From DATGEO01 sp035310015 (GTDB lineage: Bacteria > Chloroflexota > Dormibacteria > Dormibacterales > Dormibacteraceae), in NCBI GenBank assembly GCA_035310015.1, contig DATGEO010000079.1, positions 1 to 10,676 of the forward strand: 10,676 nt of DNA, in the 5' to 3' direction. Below, piece after piece: positions 6,125 through 10,676 of this stretch. How positions within the stretch are numbered: the first letter of the stretch is position 1; each line of letters opens with the position of its first letter. The position numbers and the translations under genes were made by a program. Below the pieces are notes generated by a model that did no database searches, was not told where the DNA came from, and saw only the letters and a program-made list of their open reading frames with translations.

Positions 6125-7299
6125 TTCTTCGCCTCCCGCTTGGCGAACCGCACGCGCAGCTCGCCGTCCTGGATGGCGGCGCCGGCGGTCTCGCGCTGCG
6201 CGAGCACGCGCGGCAGCGTGATCTCGCGCCGGTAGTTGCCGACGGTGACGAAGAGCTCACCGTTGTGGCGGCTGAGGTCGACCTCGGAGCGGTCGACGAA
6301 CGGAACCTTGAGCGCGAGGACGTAGTCGTTCCCGCTCTTCTCTATGCGCTGGGGGCTCTTGGTCACGAAGCGATCCGCGGGGTCGAGGTCGCCGTAGGTG
6401 GCCCCGGCCATGCGGACGAGCATCTCCTCACCGACGACCTCGGCGTCGAACAGCGGCACGTTGAGGATGGGAATGCCCTCGAAGGATCGCTCGACCTCGG
6501 TCCTGTAGCGCGAATGGATCAGCTGCCACTTCTTGAAGAGATCGTCGTGCAGGTCGAGGGGCAGCAGGCGGTTGACGATGACCGCGTCGGTCACGTAGCC
6601 GAAGAGGCTGAGGTAGCTGAAGGCGCGCTTGGCCTCCTTCACCACCATCTTTTCGAGGTTCAGCACGATGCGCACGGTCGTGATCGAGGGGTCGGTCAGC
6701 ACCTTGCGCATCCCGTCGAGGTCCATGAACAGGTCCTTGAGCGAGGCGAAGATCTCGTCCTTGGGCAGCGGGATGTCCATCAGCGGCTGGAGCACCGGGC
6801 GCGCGATGCGCATGGCGCGGCGCTCCCAGGGGTAGATCTTGTCCAGCCACCAGCGAGCCGCGTCGGGGAAGGTCAGGAGCTGCAGCGTCTCGCCGGTCGG
6901 CGCGCAGTCGACGATGAGGACGTCGTGCTCGTTGCGCTCGGCGTAGTGCTTGATCCACATCAGCGAGGCGATCTCGTCCATGCCCGGCGGGTTGGCGACC
7001 TCTTCGGCCACCACCTCGTCCAGGCCCTGCGTCGCGAAGACCTCGACCGCGTACTCGTGGAGCTTCGCCCAGTGCCGCTGCATCTCGTGCAGCGCCGAGA
7101 CCTCGTGGGCCCACAGGTTGTCCGAGATGCGCGTGATCGAAGTGCCGAGCTCGATGTCGAACGAGTCGCCCAGCGAATGCGCGGGGTCGGTGCTCATGAC
7201 CACCGTCCGGTAGCCGGCGCGAGCGCAGCTCACGGCGGTCGCCGCGGCCACCGAGGTCTTGCCGACGCCGCCCTTGCCCGTGAAGAGGATCACCCGCAC
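6121..7299 (-). CDS. ArsA/Get3-family ATPase with C-terminal HSP20-like domain (Get3d-like), 392 aa
   Basis: This is a cytosolic SIMIBI-class ATPase. The deviant Walker A GKGGVGKT is at 8-15, switch I DPAHSL at 38-43, switch II DCAPTGETL at 131-139 and the nucleotide-contacting NRLLP near 243-247. There is only one ATPase half, unlike E. coli ArsA, and no CxxC like that of eukaryotic Get3. Residues about 318-386 form a beta-rich segment (YVLALKVPF, DLSRHNGELFVTVG, REITLP, GELRVRF) matching the ArsA-HSP20 / alpha-crystallin-like domain. That arrangement is the one described for Get3d proteins of cyanobacteria and plants. Arsenite transport is unlikely, as no arsB, arsC or arsR is nearby. The GTG at 7299 gives MRVILFTGKGG and lies 7 bases after TAAACT, suggesting a leaderless message. 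It overlaps the 90-residue gene by 4 bases. A chaperone or membrane-protein targeting role is inferred, not shown. Confidence 0.9.
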   Translation of the reverse strand: MRVILFTGKGGVGKTSVAAATAVSCARAGYRTVVMSTDPAHSLGDSFDIELGTSITRISDNLWAHEVSALHEMQRHWAKLHEYAVEVFATQGLDEVVAEEVANPPGMDEIASLMWIKHYAERNEHDVLIVDCAPTGETLQLLTFPDAARWWLDKIYPWERRAMRIARPVLQPLMDIPLPKDEIFASLKDLFMDLDGMRKVLTDPSITTVRIVLNLEKMVVKEAKRAFSYLSLFGYVTDAVIVNRLLPLDLHDDLFKKWQLIHSRYRTEVERSFEGIPILNVPLFDAEVVGEEMLVRMAGATYGDLDPADRFVTKSPQRIEKSGNDYVLALKVPFVDRSEVDLSRHNGELFVTVGNYRREITLPRVLAQRETAGAAIQDGELRVRFAKREAKK

Positions 7300-7306
7300 G
7301 GGCTTG

Positions 7307-7312
7307 AGTTTA
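7307..7312 (-). promoter_or_regulatory. Likely -10 element for leaderless transcription of the ArsA/Get3 gene
   Basis: TAAACT lies 7 bases before the GTG start at 7299, in the 49-base gap after the second DUF1003 gene. There is no Shine-Dalgarno before this GTG. The same TAAACT, 7 bases, GTG arrangement occurs before the gene at 8779-9120, including the following CA. No clear -35 is seen. Confidence 0.5.
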
Positions 7313-7348
7313 GAGGCGGCGCTGCGCCGACCCGGGCTCAGGTCGTGA

Positions 7349-7810
7349 TCAGGCCTTCGCGGCGCGCCGCTTCTGCAGGTGCTCCAGCACCTTGAGGGTG
7401 GCCTCGGTGTTGCGCTCGATCTCCTCGAGGATGGCAATCGTGGCTCGCTCCGACTCCTCGGCCACCTCGGCCGTGTGCTCCAGGCGCAGCCGGTCCTTTT
7501 GCGCCTGGCGGTTTCCAGAGAGAAGCAGCACCGGGCCCGTGTAAGCCGCCTGGATCGTGAAGGCCAGGTTCAGGAGGATGAACGGGTATGGATCCCAGTG
7601 GTTGATCACCGCTTCGACGTTCAAGGTGATCCAGACGGCGATGAACACGCTCTGGATGCCGAGAAACCACCAGGACCCGATACCGCTCGCAACCTTGTCG
7701 GCGACCCGCTCCCCCAGGGTGGCCTCGTCGTGGAACAGCACGTTGACCGGGTGCTTGTGCTCGGAGGCCACGACAGCACGGCCTGTCGGCATCTCGGCTT
7801 CCTGCGCCAT
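7349..7810 (-). CDS. DUF1003 membrane protein, second tandem copy, 153 aa
   Basis: DUF1003 proteins are small predicted inner-membrane proteins of unknown function. This copy has the family core: HKHPVNV at 18-24, TLGERVAD at 31-38, GSWWFLG at 45-51, HWDPYPFILLNL at 71-82, and SGNRQAQKDR at 98-107. Two membrane segments lie at about 46-66 and 74-97, followed by a charged helical C-tail (about 108-150) with coiled-coil character (ATIAILEEIERNTEATLKVLEHLQ region). The ATG at 7810 overlaps the upstream copy's TGA by one base (TGATG) and has GGAG 8 bases upstream, so the two are translationally coupled. By eye about half the aligned positions equal the other copy, so the duplication is old. Confidence 0.9.
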   Translation of the reverse strand: MAQEAEMPTGRAVVASEHKHPVNVLFHDEATLGERVADKVASGIGSWWFLGIQSVFIAVWITLNVEAVINHWDPYPFILLNLAFTIQAAYTGPVLLLSGNRQAQKDRLRLEHTAEVAEESERATIAILEEIERNTEATLKVLEHLQKRRAAKA

Positions 7811-8316
7811 CAAGCGTTCTCCGCCTCGAGCTCGTTCAGGATCTGCAGCGTCAGCGCCGTGTTCTTCCTGATCTCGACCAGGATCCGGTTGATCTGCACC
7901 TCGCCCTTGTCCGATTCGTCGGCGGCGTGCTCGAGGGTGATGCGGTCCTTCTGTGACTGGCGGTTGCCGGCGAGCAGCACGATTGGGCCCGCGTAGGTGG
8001 CCTGGAACGAGAGCACGAGGTTGAGGAGGATGAACGGGTAGGCATCCCAGTGCGCGATGAACACCGCCCACACGTTGAGGTAGACCCAGACGACGAGCAG
8101 ACAGCTCTGGACGATGATGAAGGGCCAGGAGCCCATGGCGGCCGAAAGCTGGTCGGCCAGGCGCTCCCCAAGGCTTGCCGTCTCGTAATGGGTGACGTTG
8201 ACGGGATGCTTGTGATCAGCCTCAGGGTCGCGGTGCTTCCGGCGCAGGCGGTGGAGGATGTCGGCGGAGCGCGCGGACTCGATCCCGGGCGGCGCCTCGC
8301 TGGTGTCCTGTGCCAT
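7810..8316 (-). CDS. DUF1003 membrane protein, first tandem copy, 168 aa
   Basis: This is a homologue of the following gene with the same core: HKHPVNV at 35-41, SLGERLADQL at 48-57, MGSWPFI at 61-67, HWDAYPFILLNLVLSFQA at 89-106, and AGNRQSQKDR at 116-125. Membrane segments lie at about 66-87 and 92-116. The N-terminus is longer, with a basic stretch RLRRKHRD at 23-30. The C-terminal tail is a charged helix ending ILNELEAENA. I prefer the ATG at 8316, giving MAQD like the MAQE of the neighbour. An in-frame TTG at 8328 adds four residues, and neither start has a clear Shine-Dalgarno. The gene lies 42 bases downstream of the cupredoxin-like gene. The biochemical function of the family is not known. 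Confidence 0.9.
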   Translation of the reverse strand: MAQDTSEAPPGIESARSADILHRLRRKHRDPEADHKHPVNVTHYETASLGERLADQLSAAMGSWPFIIVQSCLLVVWVYLNVWAVFIAHWDAYPFILLNLVLSFQATYAGPIVLLAGNRQSQKDRITLEHAADESDKGEVQINRILVEIRKNTALTLQILNELEAENA

Positions 8317-8358
8317 GAACGGTGACAAGGTTAACCGGGAGGACGCGGTTTTTCGATC

Positions 8359-8772
8359 CTATCCGGTGACGGTCAGGTCGCCGATTTTCTTACCGGAGCT
8401 CTGGAGCACGAAGTCGAACGTGCCCGGCTTCCCGGCGACGAACGTGGCGTCCACCGGCACTCCGGGGACGAGGGAGAACCGCTGCTGGTAGCCCTGGAGC
8501 ACGACGGTCTCCGAGGCATCGCCCGTGATCGCGAGCACCACCTGGTCGCCGGCGCGGACGGTGAGATGGCTGGGGTGCATCTGCGCTCCGACGACGGTGA
8601 CCTCGAAGCTCTTGGCGGTGGGCCCGACCCCATTGTGCTGGGCGGCCACGTACAGGCCCAGGGCGGCCGCCGCCACAAAGAGGGCGACGATGATGACGAC
8701 GCCGACGGCTCCGCGTCGGGCGGGAAGGTTTCCTGGATGGAGCAGGGGGACGATCCGGCGCCGGACCTGCAT
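8359..8772 (-). CDS. Membrane-anchored cupredoxin-like domain protein lacking copper ligands, 137 aa
   Basis: A basic N-terminus and one hydrophobic segment at about 22-44 act as a signal anchor, placing residues 50-137 outside the cytoplasmic membrane. The outer part has the cupredoxin fold pattern: FEVTVVGAQMHPSHLTVRAGDQVVL (56-80), a V-P-G-turn at 102-104, DATFVAGKPGTFDF at 108-121 and GDLTV at 131-135. In functional cupredoxins the copper is held by His, Cys, His and Met. Here the first His position is near Glu88, the Cys region reads FVLQSSGKK (121-129), and no Cys occurs anywhere. The only possible metal residues are M65, H66 and H69. It therefore probably serves as a structural or binding domain, not an electron carrier. 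The ATG is 6 bases after the stop of the upstream gene, so the two are likely co-translated. Family assignment is from fold pattern, so moderately sure. Confidence 0.7.
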   Translation of the reverse strand: MQVRRRIVPLLHPGNLPARRGAVGVVIIVALFVAAAALGLYVAAQHNGVGPTAKSFEVTVVGAQMHPSHLTVRAGDQVVLAITGDASETVVLQGYQQRFSLVPGVPVDATFVAGKPGTFDFVLQSSGKKIGDLTVTG

Positions 8773-8778
8773 CCCCGT

Positions 8779-9120
8779 CTACTTGATGAGCTGCGGGATG
8801 GTGATCGCGCCGGCGGCGAGCAGCACGACCATGGCCGCCGCGACCACGCCGAGGCGGATCAGGTCGTTGGTGAAGTAAGGCACCCGGTCGAGCGGGATGG
8901 ACGGGTCGGTCGACTGCACGACCATGCGGCCGCGCGCGCCCTTGACCATGCGGTTGCCGGCGCCGAGCGACATCTCCACGGCCCGCACAGTGGCCTGGTC
9001 GCCGCCGACGCGCGCCTGGGAGACGGGTCGCTGGACGCCGGGCGTCGCCGAGACCGGCGCCGACGCCTTGACCGGCGGGCGGAATTTGGCGCGGGCTTTC
9101 TTGCGGCTCTTGCGGCTCAC
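8779..9120 (-). CDS. Small basic protein with C-terminal membrane anchor, unknown function, 113 aa
   Basis: I recognise no family. The first about 20 residues are strongly basic (MSRKSRKKARAKFRPP), the middle is Ala/Val/Gly-rich with several Arg, and residues about 88-108 form one hydrophobic helix (RLGVVAAAMVVLLAAGAITI) ending five residues before the C-terminus (PQLIK). This is tail-anchored topology: cytosolic body, membrane tail. The GTG at 9120 is preferred because TAAACT lies exactly 7 bases upstream, giving a leaderless message. The frame stays open farther upstream to 9321, but that part runs through a palindrome and promoter region and looks non-coding. It is followed 6 bases later by the cupredoxin-like gene. 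A Get3-like ATPase lies downstream, which is suggestive given the topology. Confidence 0.65.
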   Translation of the reverse strand: MSRKSRKKARAKFRPPVKASAPVSATPGVQRPVSQARVGGDQATVRAVEMSLGAGNRMVKGARGRMVVQSTDPSIPLDRVPYFTNDLIRLGVVAAAMVVLLAAGAITIPQLIK

Positions 9121-9127
9121 GATCGTG

Positions 9128-9133
9128 AGTTTA
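9128..9133 (-). promoter_or_regulatory. Likely -10 element for the tail-anchored small protein gene
   Basis: TAAACT on the minus strand is 7 bases before the GTG at 9120, with the same hexamer, spacing and start codon as at the ArsA/Get3 gene. It supports both the GTG choice and leaderless initiation. No consensus -35 is visible. Confidence 0.5.
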
Positions 9134-9149
9134 ACGCCCTCACCGTGAC

Positions 9150-9171
9150 CCTCTCCCCTATGCCGGAGGGG
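9150..9171. repeat. Imperfect palindrome resembling common extragenic CCCTCTCC repeats
   Basis: CCTCTCC pairs with GGAGGGG (one G-U wobble in RNA) around an 8-base loop. The flanking text CCCTCACCGTGACCCTCTCCCC is like extragenic palindromes scattered through many GC-rich genomes. It lies between the divergent minus-strand -10 element and the plus-strand promoter. It has no T-tract in either direction. Confidence 0.4.
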
Positions 9172-9198
9172 GGAACGGCGCGACTTCGCTGTTAAGGC

Positions 9199-9227
9199 TT
9201 GACAGCAACTACATTCGGGGTTATAAC
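9199..9227 (+). promoter_or_regulatory. Strong sigma70-type promoter, plus strand
   Basis: TTGACA at 9199-9204 and TATAAC at 9222-9227 are separated by exactly 17 bases. This is a perfect -35 and five of six -10 bases, the best promoter match seen in the window, in a locally AT-richer patch. The predicted start is about 9234-9235. No convincing plus-strand protein follows, so the product is probably RNA. It is divergent from the gene at 8779-9120. Confidence 0.75.
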
Positions 9228-9234
9228 TTCGTCC

Positions 9235-9358
9235 GGGACACAACATGTCGTAGCCCACAACCCAGCCGGTTGAGTCCCACGGCCCAAAGACAGGCAGGCG
9301 GATCCCCTCGCGTCGTCCCACCCCACGCCCCAGAACCGGCCCACCGACCGCCTGCCTG
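9235..9358 (+). ncRNA. Candidate structured small RNA, unrecognised family (3' end not defined)
   Basis: The predicted transcription start falls on the first base of a stem: GGGAC (9235-9239) with GTCCC (9274-9278), then a 2x2 internal loop, then AAC (9242-9244) with GTT (9269-9271). A 12-base linker leads to an 11-bp perfect stem, 9291-9301 with 9348-9358. Both enclosed loops are C-rich: CCCACAACCCAGCC in the first, and in the second four runs of three or four C (9304-9331). Two hairpins with C-rich loops recall the actinobacterial 6C RNA, but I do not recognise a real match. It lacks the tRNA, SRP RNA, tmRNA and RNase P hallmarks. There is no U-tract after 9358, so the transcript may run on, antisense into the gcvH-like gene. 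An AUG-UCG-UAG at 9245-9253 is a chance mini-frame or a feature of the loop. Confidence 0.5.
9291..9358 (-). terminator. 11-bp perfect stem with 46-base loop downstream of the gcvH-like gene
   Basis: On the minus strand the arms CAGGCAGGCGG and CCGCCTGCCTG are followed by TCTTTG, a weak T-rich run, 21 bases past the gcvH-like stop. It could end that transcript, though the loop is unusually long. The loop on this strand is G-rich and could form a quadruplex. The same arms serve the plus-strand RNA candidate, so which strand matters is open. Confidence 0.35.
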
Positions 9359-9379
9359 CCCTACGCCTCCGTCCCGACC

Positions 9380-9766
9380 TCAGGGCTCGGTCGTGAGCTC
9401 GGCGTACTCCTCTTCGCTGATGAGGTCGTCGAGCTCGCTTTTGTCCTCGATGCGAACCCGCAGCAGCCAGCCCGCGCCCAGCGGGTCGGAGTTGAGCAGG
9501 TCGGGGTTGTCGAGCGCCTCGGCGTTGACCTCGACGACCTCGCCGCTGATCGGCGCGTCGATGGGGGCCGACGCCTCCTCGGACTCGACGTGCCCCATGT
9601 GCCGGCGGGCGCGGATGGCATCGCCGAGGTCGGGGAGGTCGAGCCTGATGATCTCCCCCATCTGGTCCGACAGGTACTCGCTCAGGCCGAGGATTGCGAA
9701 CTCACCCTCCACTCGCACCCAGAGGTGGGTGCTGCTGAACCGTACCGGCGAGGACAGCTGGGACAC
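9380..9766 (-). CDS. Glycine cleavage H-like protein without the lipoyl lysine, 128 aa
   Basis: The chain aligns over its whole length with GcvH, the shuttle that carries a lipoyl arm between the P, T and L proteins. Matches include HLWVRVEGEFAILGLSEY (14-31), LGDAI (47-51), PISGEVVEVN (72-81), NPDLLNSDPLGAGWLLRVR (87-105) and the acidic C-terminal helix with SEEEYAEL. The lipoylation site, normally ESVKA, reads ESEEAS at 61-66, so Glu64 sits where the modified lysine should be, and no lysine is near. It cannot be a standard lipoyl carrier. The GTG at 9766 gives the normal N-terminal length, and no Shine-Dalgarno is seen. It lies 41 bases after the YchF-like gene, with no gcvT or gcvP in view. 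The symbol gcvH is withheld because of the lost site. Confidence 0.85.
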   Translation of the reverse strand: MSQLSSPVRFSSTHLWVRVEGEFAILGLSEYLSDQMGEIIRLDLPDLGDAIRARRHMGHVESEEASAPIDAPISGEVVEVNAEALDNPDLLNSDPLGAGWLLRVRIEDKSELDDLISEEEYAELTTEP

Positions 9767-9807
9767 AGTCCAATGATGCCGCCGCGGACGCTCGGAGTGA
9801 ACCCTGT

Positions 9808-10676
9808 TCAGCGCCCGATTCGGAAGAAGACCACGTCGCCGTCCTGCACGCGGTAGTCGCGGCCTTCGATGCGCAGCTTGCCGGCGGCGCGCAGGGCATC
9901 CATCGAGCCGGCGGCGACCAGCTCGTCGACCGACGTCACCTCGGCACGGATGAAGTGCTGGACGAAGTCCGTGTGGATCTTGCCCGCGGCGACGGGTGCG
10001 GGCGCGTCGCGCTCGCACGGCCATGCGCGCACCTCGGGCTCCCCGGCGGTGAAGTAGGTGATGAGCCCGCCGGCCTCCCACACCGCGCGGGCGATGCGGC
10101 CGAGTCCCGACTCGTCGATGCCGTAGCTCGCGCGCATCTCCGCCTGCTCCTCCGGGTCCAGCTCGCCGAGCTCGGCCTCGAGGCGGGCCGAGAGCGCGAT
10201 CGAAGGCGCATGCTCGGAGGCGGCCAGCGCGCGCACCTTGTCCGCCGGCTCACCGCCCGCGGCCAACAGATCCTCGGCTACGTTGGCGACATAGACCGAC
10301 GGCTTGAGCGTCACGGGGTAGATGCCCAGCAGCAGCGCGCGCTGGTCGGGCTCGAGCGCGAGCGTGCGCAGCGACTGGCCTGCGTCGAGGTGAGCCTTGG
10401 CGGCGTTGAGCACCTCGGCCTCGGCGGCGGCGTCCTTCTTTCCGGCGCGAGCCTCCTTGCCGACGATCTCGAGCCGCTTCTCGACCGACGACAGGTCGGC
10501 GAGCACCAGGTCGAGCGTGAACTCGTCCATCTCGGCGACCGGCTGGACGTCCGGGCCGAAGCAGCGGGCCGCCTTGACCAGCACGTCGGCCTGGCGCGCG
10601 AAGGCGACGCGCTGCGCGCGGCTCCCGGGTGGCGTGTCCTCCACCCGGACCTGCGCCGGGGTCGTCTTCTTCGGCC
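9808..10676 (-). CDS. YchF/OLA1-like GTPase, divergent, N-terminus cut by window edge
   Basis: 288 residues are visible; the P-loop part lies beyond the right edge. YchF is an Obg-related, usually ATP-preferring NTPase that associates with ribosomes. The matching parts are RCF followed by LVLADLSSVEKRL, TLKPSVYVANVAED (equivalent of the NVNE specificity motif), and a clear C-terminal TGS region: LITYFTAGEPEVRAW, AAGKIHTDF, FIRAEV, AAGKLRIEGRDYRVQDGDV. The expected DIAGLVKGASKGEGLG (G3) region is replaced by DTPPGSRAQ (10627-10638 encodes DTPP) and is about nine residues shorter, so the switch II element is lost or reshaped. Some such proteins are annotated only as DUF933 (the C-terminal domain). 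The frame is intact through the visible part. Its ending leads directly towards the gcvH-like gene 41 bases on. Confidence 0.85.
   Translation of the reverse strand, partial: PKKTTPAQVRVEDTPPGSRAQRVAFARQADVLVKAARCFGPDVQPVAEMDEFTLDLVLADLSSVEKRLEIVGKEARAGKKDAAAEAEVLNAAKAHLDAGQSLRTLALEPDQRALLLGIYPVTLKPSVYVANVAEDLLAAGGEPADKVRALAASEHAPSIALSARLEAELGELDPEEQAEMRASYGIDESGLGRIARAVWEAGGLITYFTAGEPEVRAWPCERDAPAPVAAGKIHTDFVQHFIRAEVTSVDELVAAGSMDALRAAGKLRIEGRDYRVQDGDVVFFRIGR

Noticed and set aside
6121..7299. Arsenite efflux ATPase
   Set aside because: It has one ATPase half plus an HSP20-like domain, and no arsB, arsC or arsR nearby; the Get3-like reading fits better.
9121..9321. Upstream extension of the 113-residue protein to a start at 9321
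   Set aside because: The added part crosses a palindrome, the plus-strand promoter and a hairpin, with coding quality unlike the core. The GTG at 9120 has a well-placed -10 element.
9235..9358. The plus-strand RNA as tRNA-Sec, SRP RNA, tmRNA or RNase P RNA
   Set aside because: It has no UCA anticodon loop, no SRP GGAAGG core, no tmRNA tag frame and no RNase P conserved core. GGTTGAGTC looks slightly like a T-loop but its flanks do not pair as a T-arm.
9270..9776. Plus-strand frame reading from the small-RNA region into the gcvH-like gene
   Set aside because: It is Ser/Pro/Arg-rich low complexity, antisense to a recognised gene, and has no ribosome site.
1..10676. CRISPR array, insertion sequence or phage genes
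   Set aside because: No regularly spaced repeats, transposase motifs or phage functions are seen; the window looks like ordinary chromosome.

Overview
This is a GC-rich window in which every protein-coding gene I can support lies on the minus strand. The two edge genes are cut by the window: a ROK-family sugar kinase at the left and a YchF-like GTPase at the right. Frequent GTG starts, few Shine-Dalgarno sequences, and several starts that sit 7-9 bases behind a -10-like hexamer suggest a lineage with much leaderless mRNA. Gene content (ArsA/Get3 with an HSP20-like tail, DUF1003 pair, SelA/SelB, M50 peptidase) would fit Chloroflexota, Candidatus Dormibacterota or Actinomycetota. That placement is inference, not proof.

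Read in the direction of transcription (right to left), the layout is: a YchF-like protein (9808 to the edge); a GcvH-like protein (9380-9766) with glutamate at the lipoyl-lysine position; a 259-base spacer (9121-9379); a small basic protein with a C-terminal membrane anchor (8779-9120); a membrane-anchored cupredoxin-like protein without copper ligands (8359-8772); two tandem DUF1003 membrane proteins (7810-8316 and 7349-7810); an ArsA/Get3 ATPase with an HSP20-like C-terminal domain (6121-7299); a 90-residue unknown protein (5852-6124); an M50 membrane metalloprotease (5139-5855); selA (3838-5193); selB (1926-3830); a 159-base hairpin-rich spacer; metF (894-1766); and a ROK kinase (1-874).

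Several joints are tight and imply co-expression. The DUF1003 pair overlaps by one base. ArsA, the 90-residue protein and M50 are joined by two 4-base GTGA overlaps. selA starts inside the M50 gene, and selA and selB are 7 bases apart. SelA makes selenocysteyl-tRNA and SelB delivers it to the ribosome, so the organism should have selenoproteins, but neither selC (tRNA-Sec) nor selD is visible here. metF supplies methyl-tetrahydrofolate.

The most interesting non-coding signal is on the otherwise empty plus strand in the 9121-9379 spacer. A near-consensus promoter (TTGACA, 17 bases, TATAAC) predicts a start at the first base of a stem. That stem is followed by an 11-bp perfect stem with a C-rich loop, so this is a good candidate for an undescribed small RNA. 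Other points worth following are the non-lipoylatable GcvH, the YchF-like protein with a degenerate G3 region, a tail-anchored-type protein upstream of a Get3d-like ATPase, and a hairpin that may mask the selA ribosome binding site.
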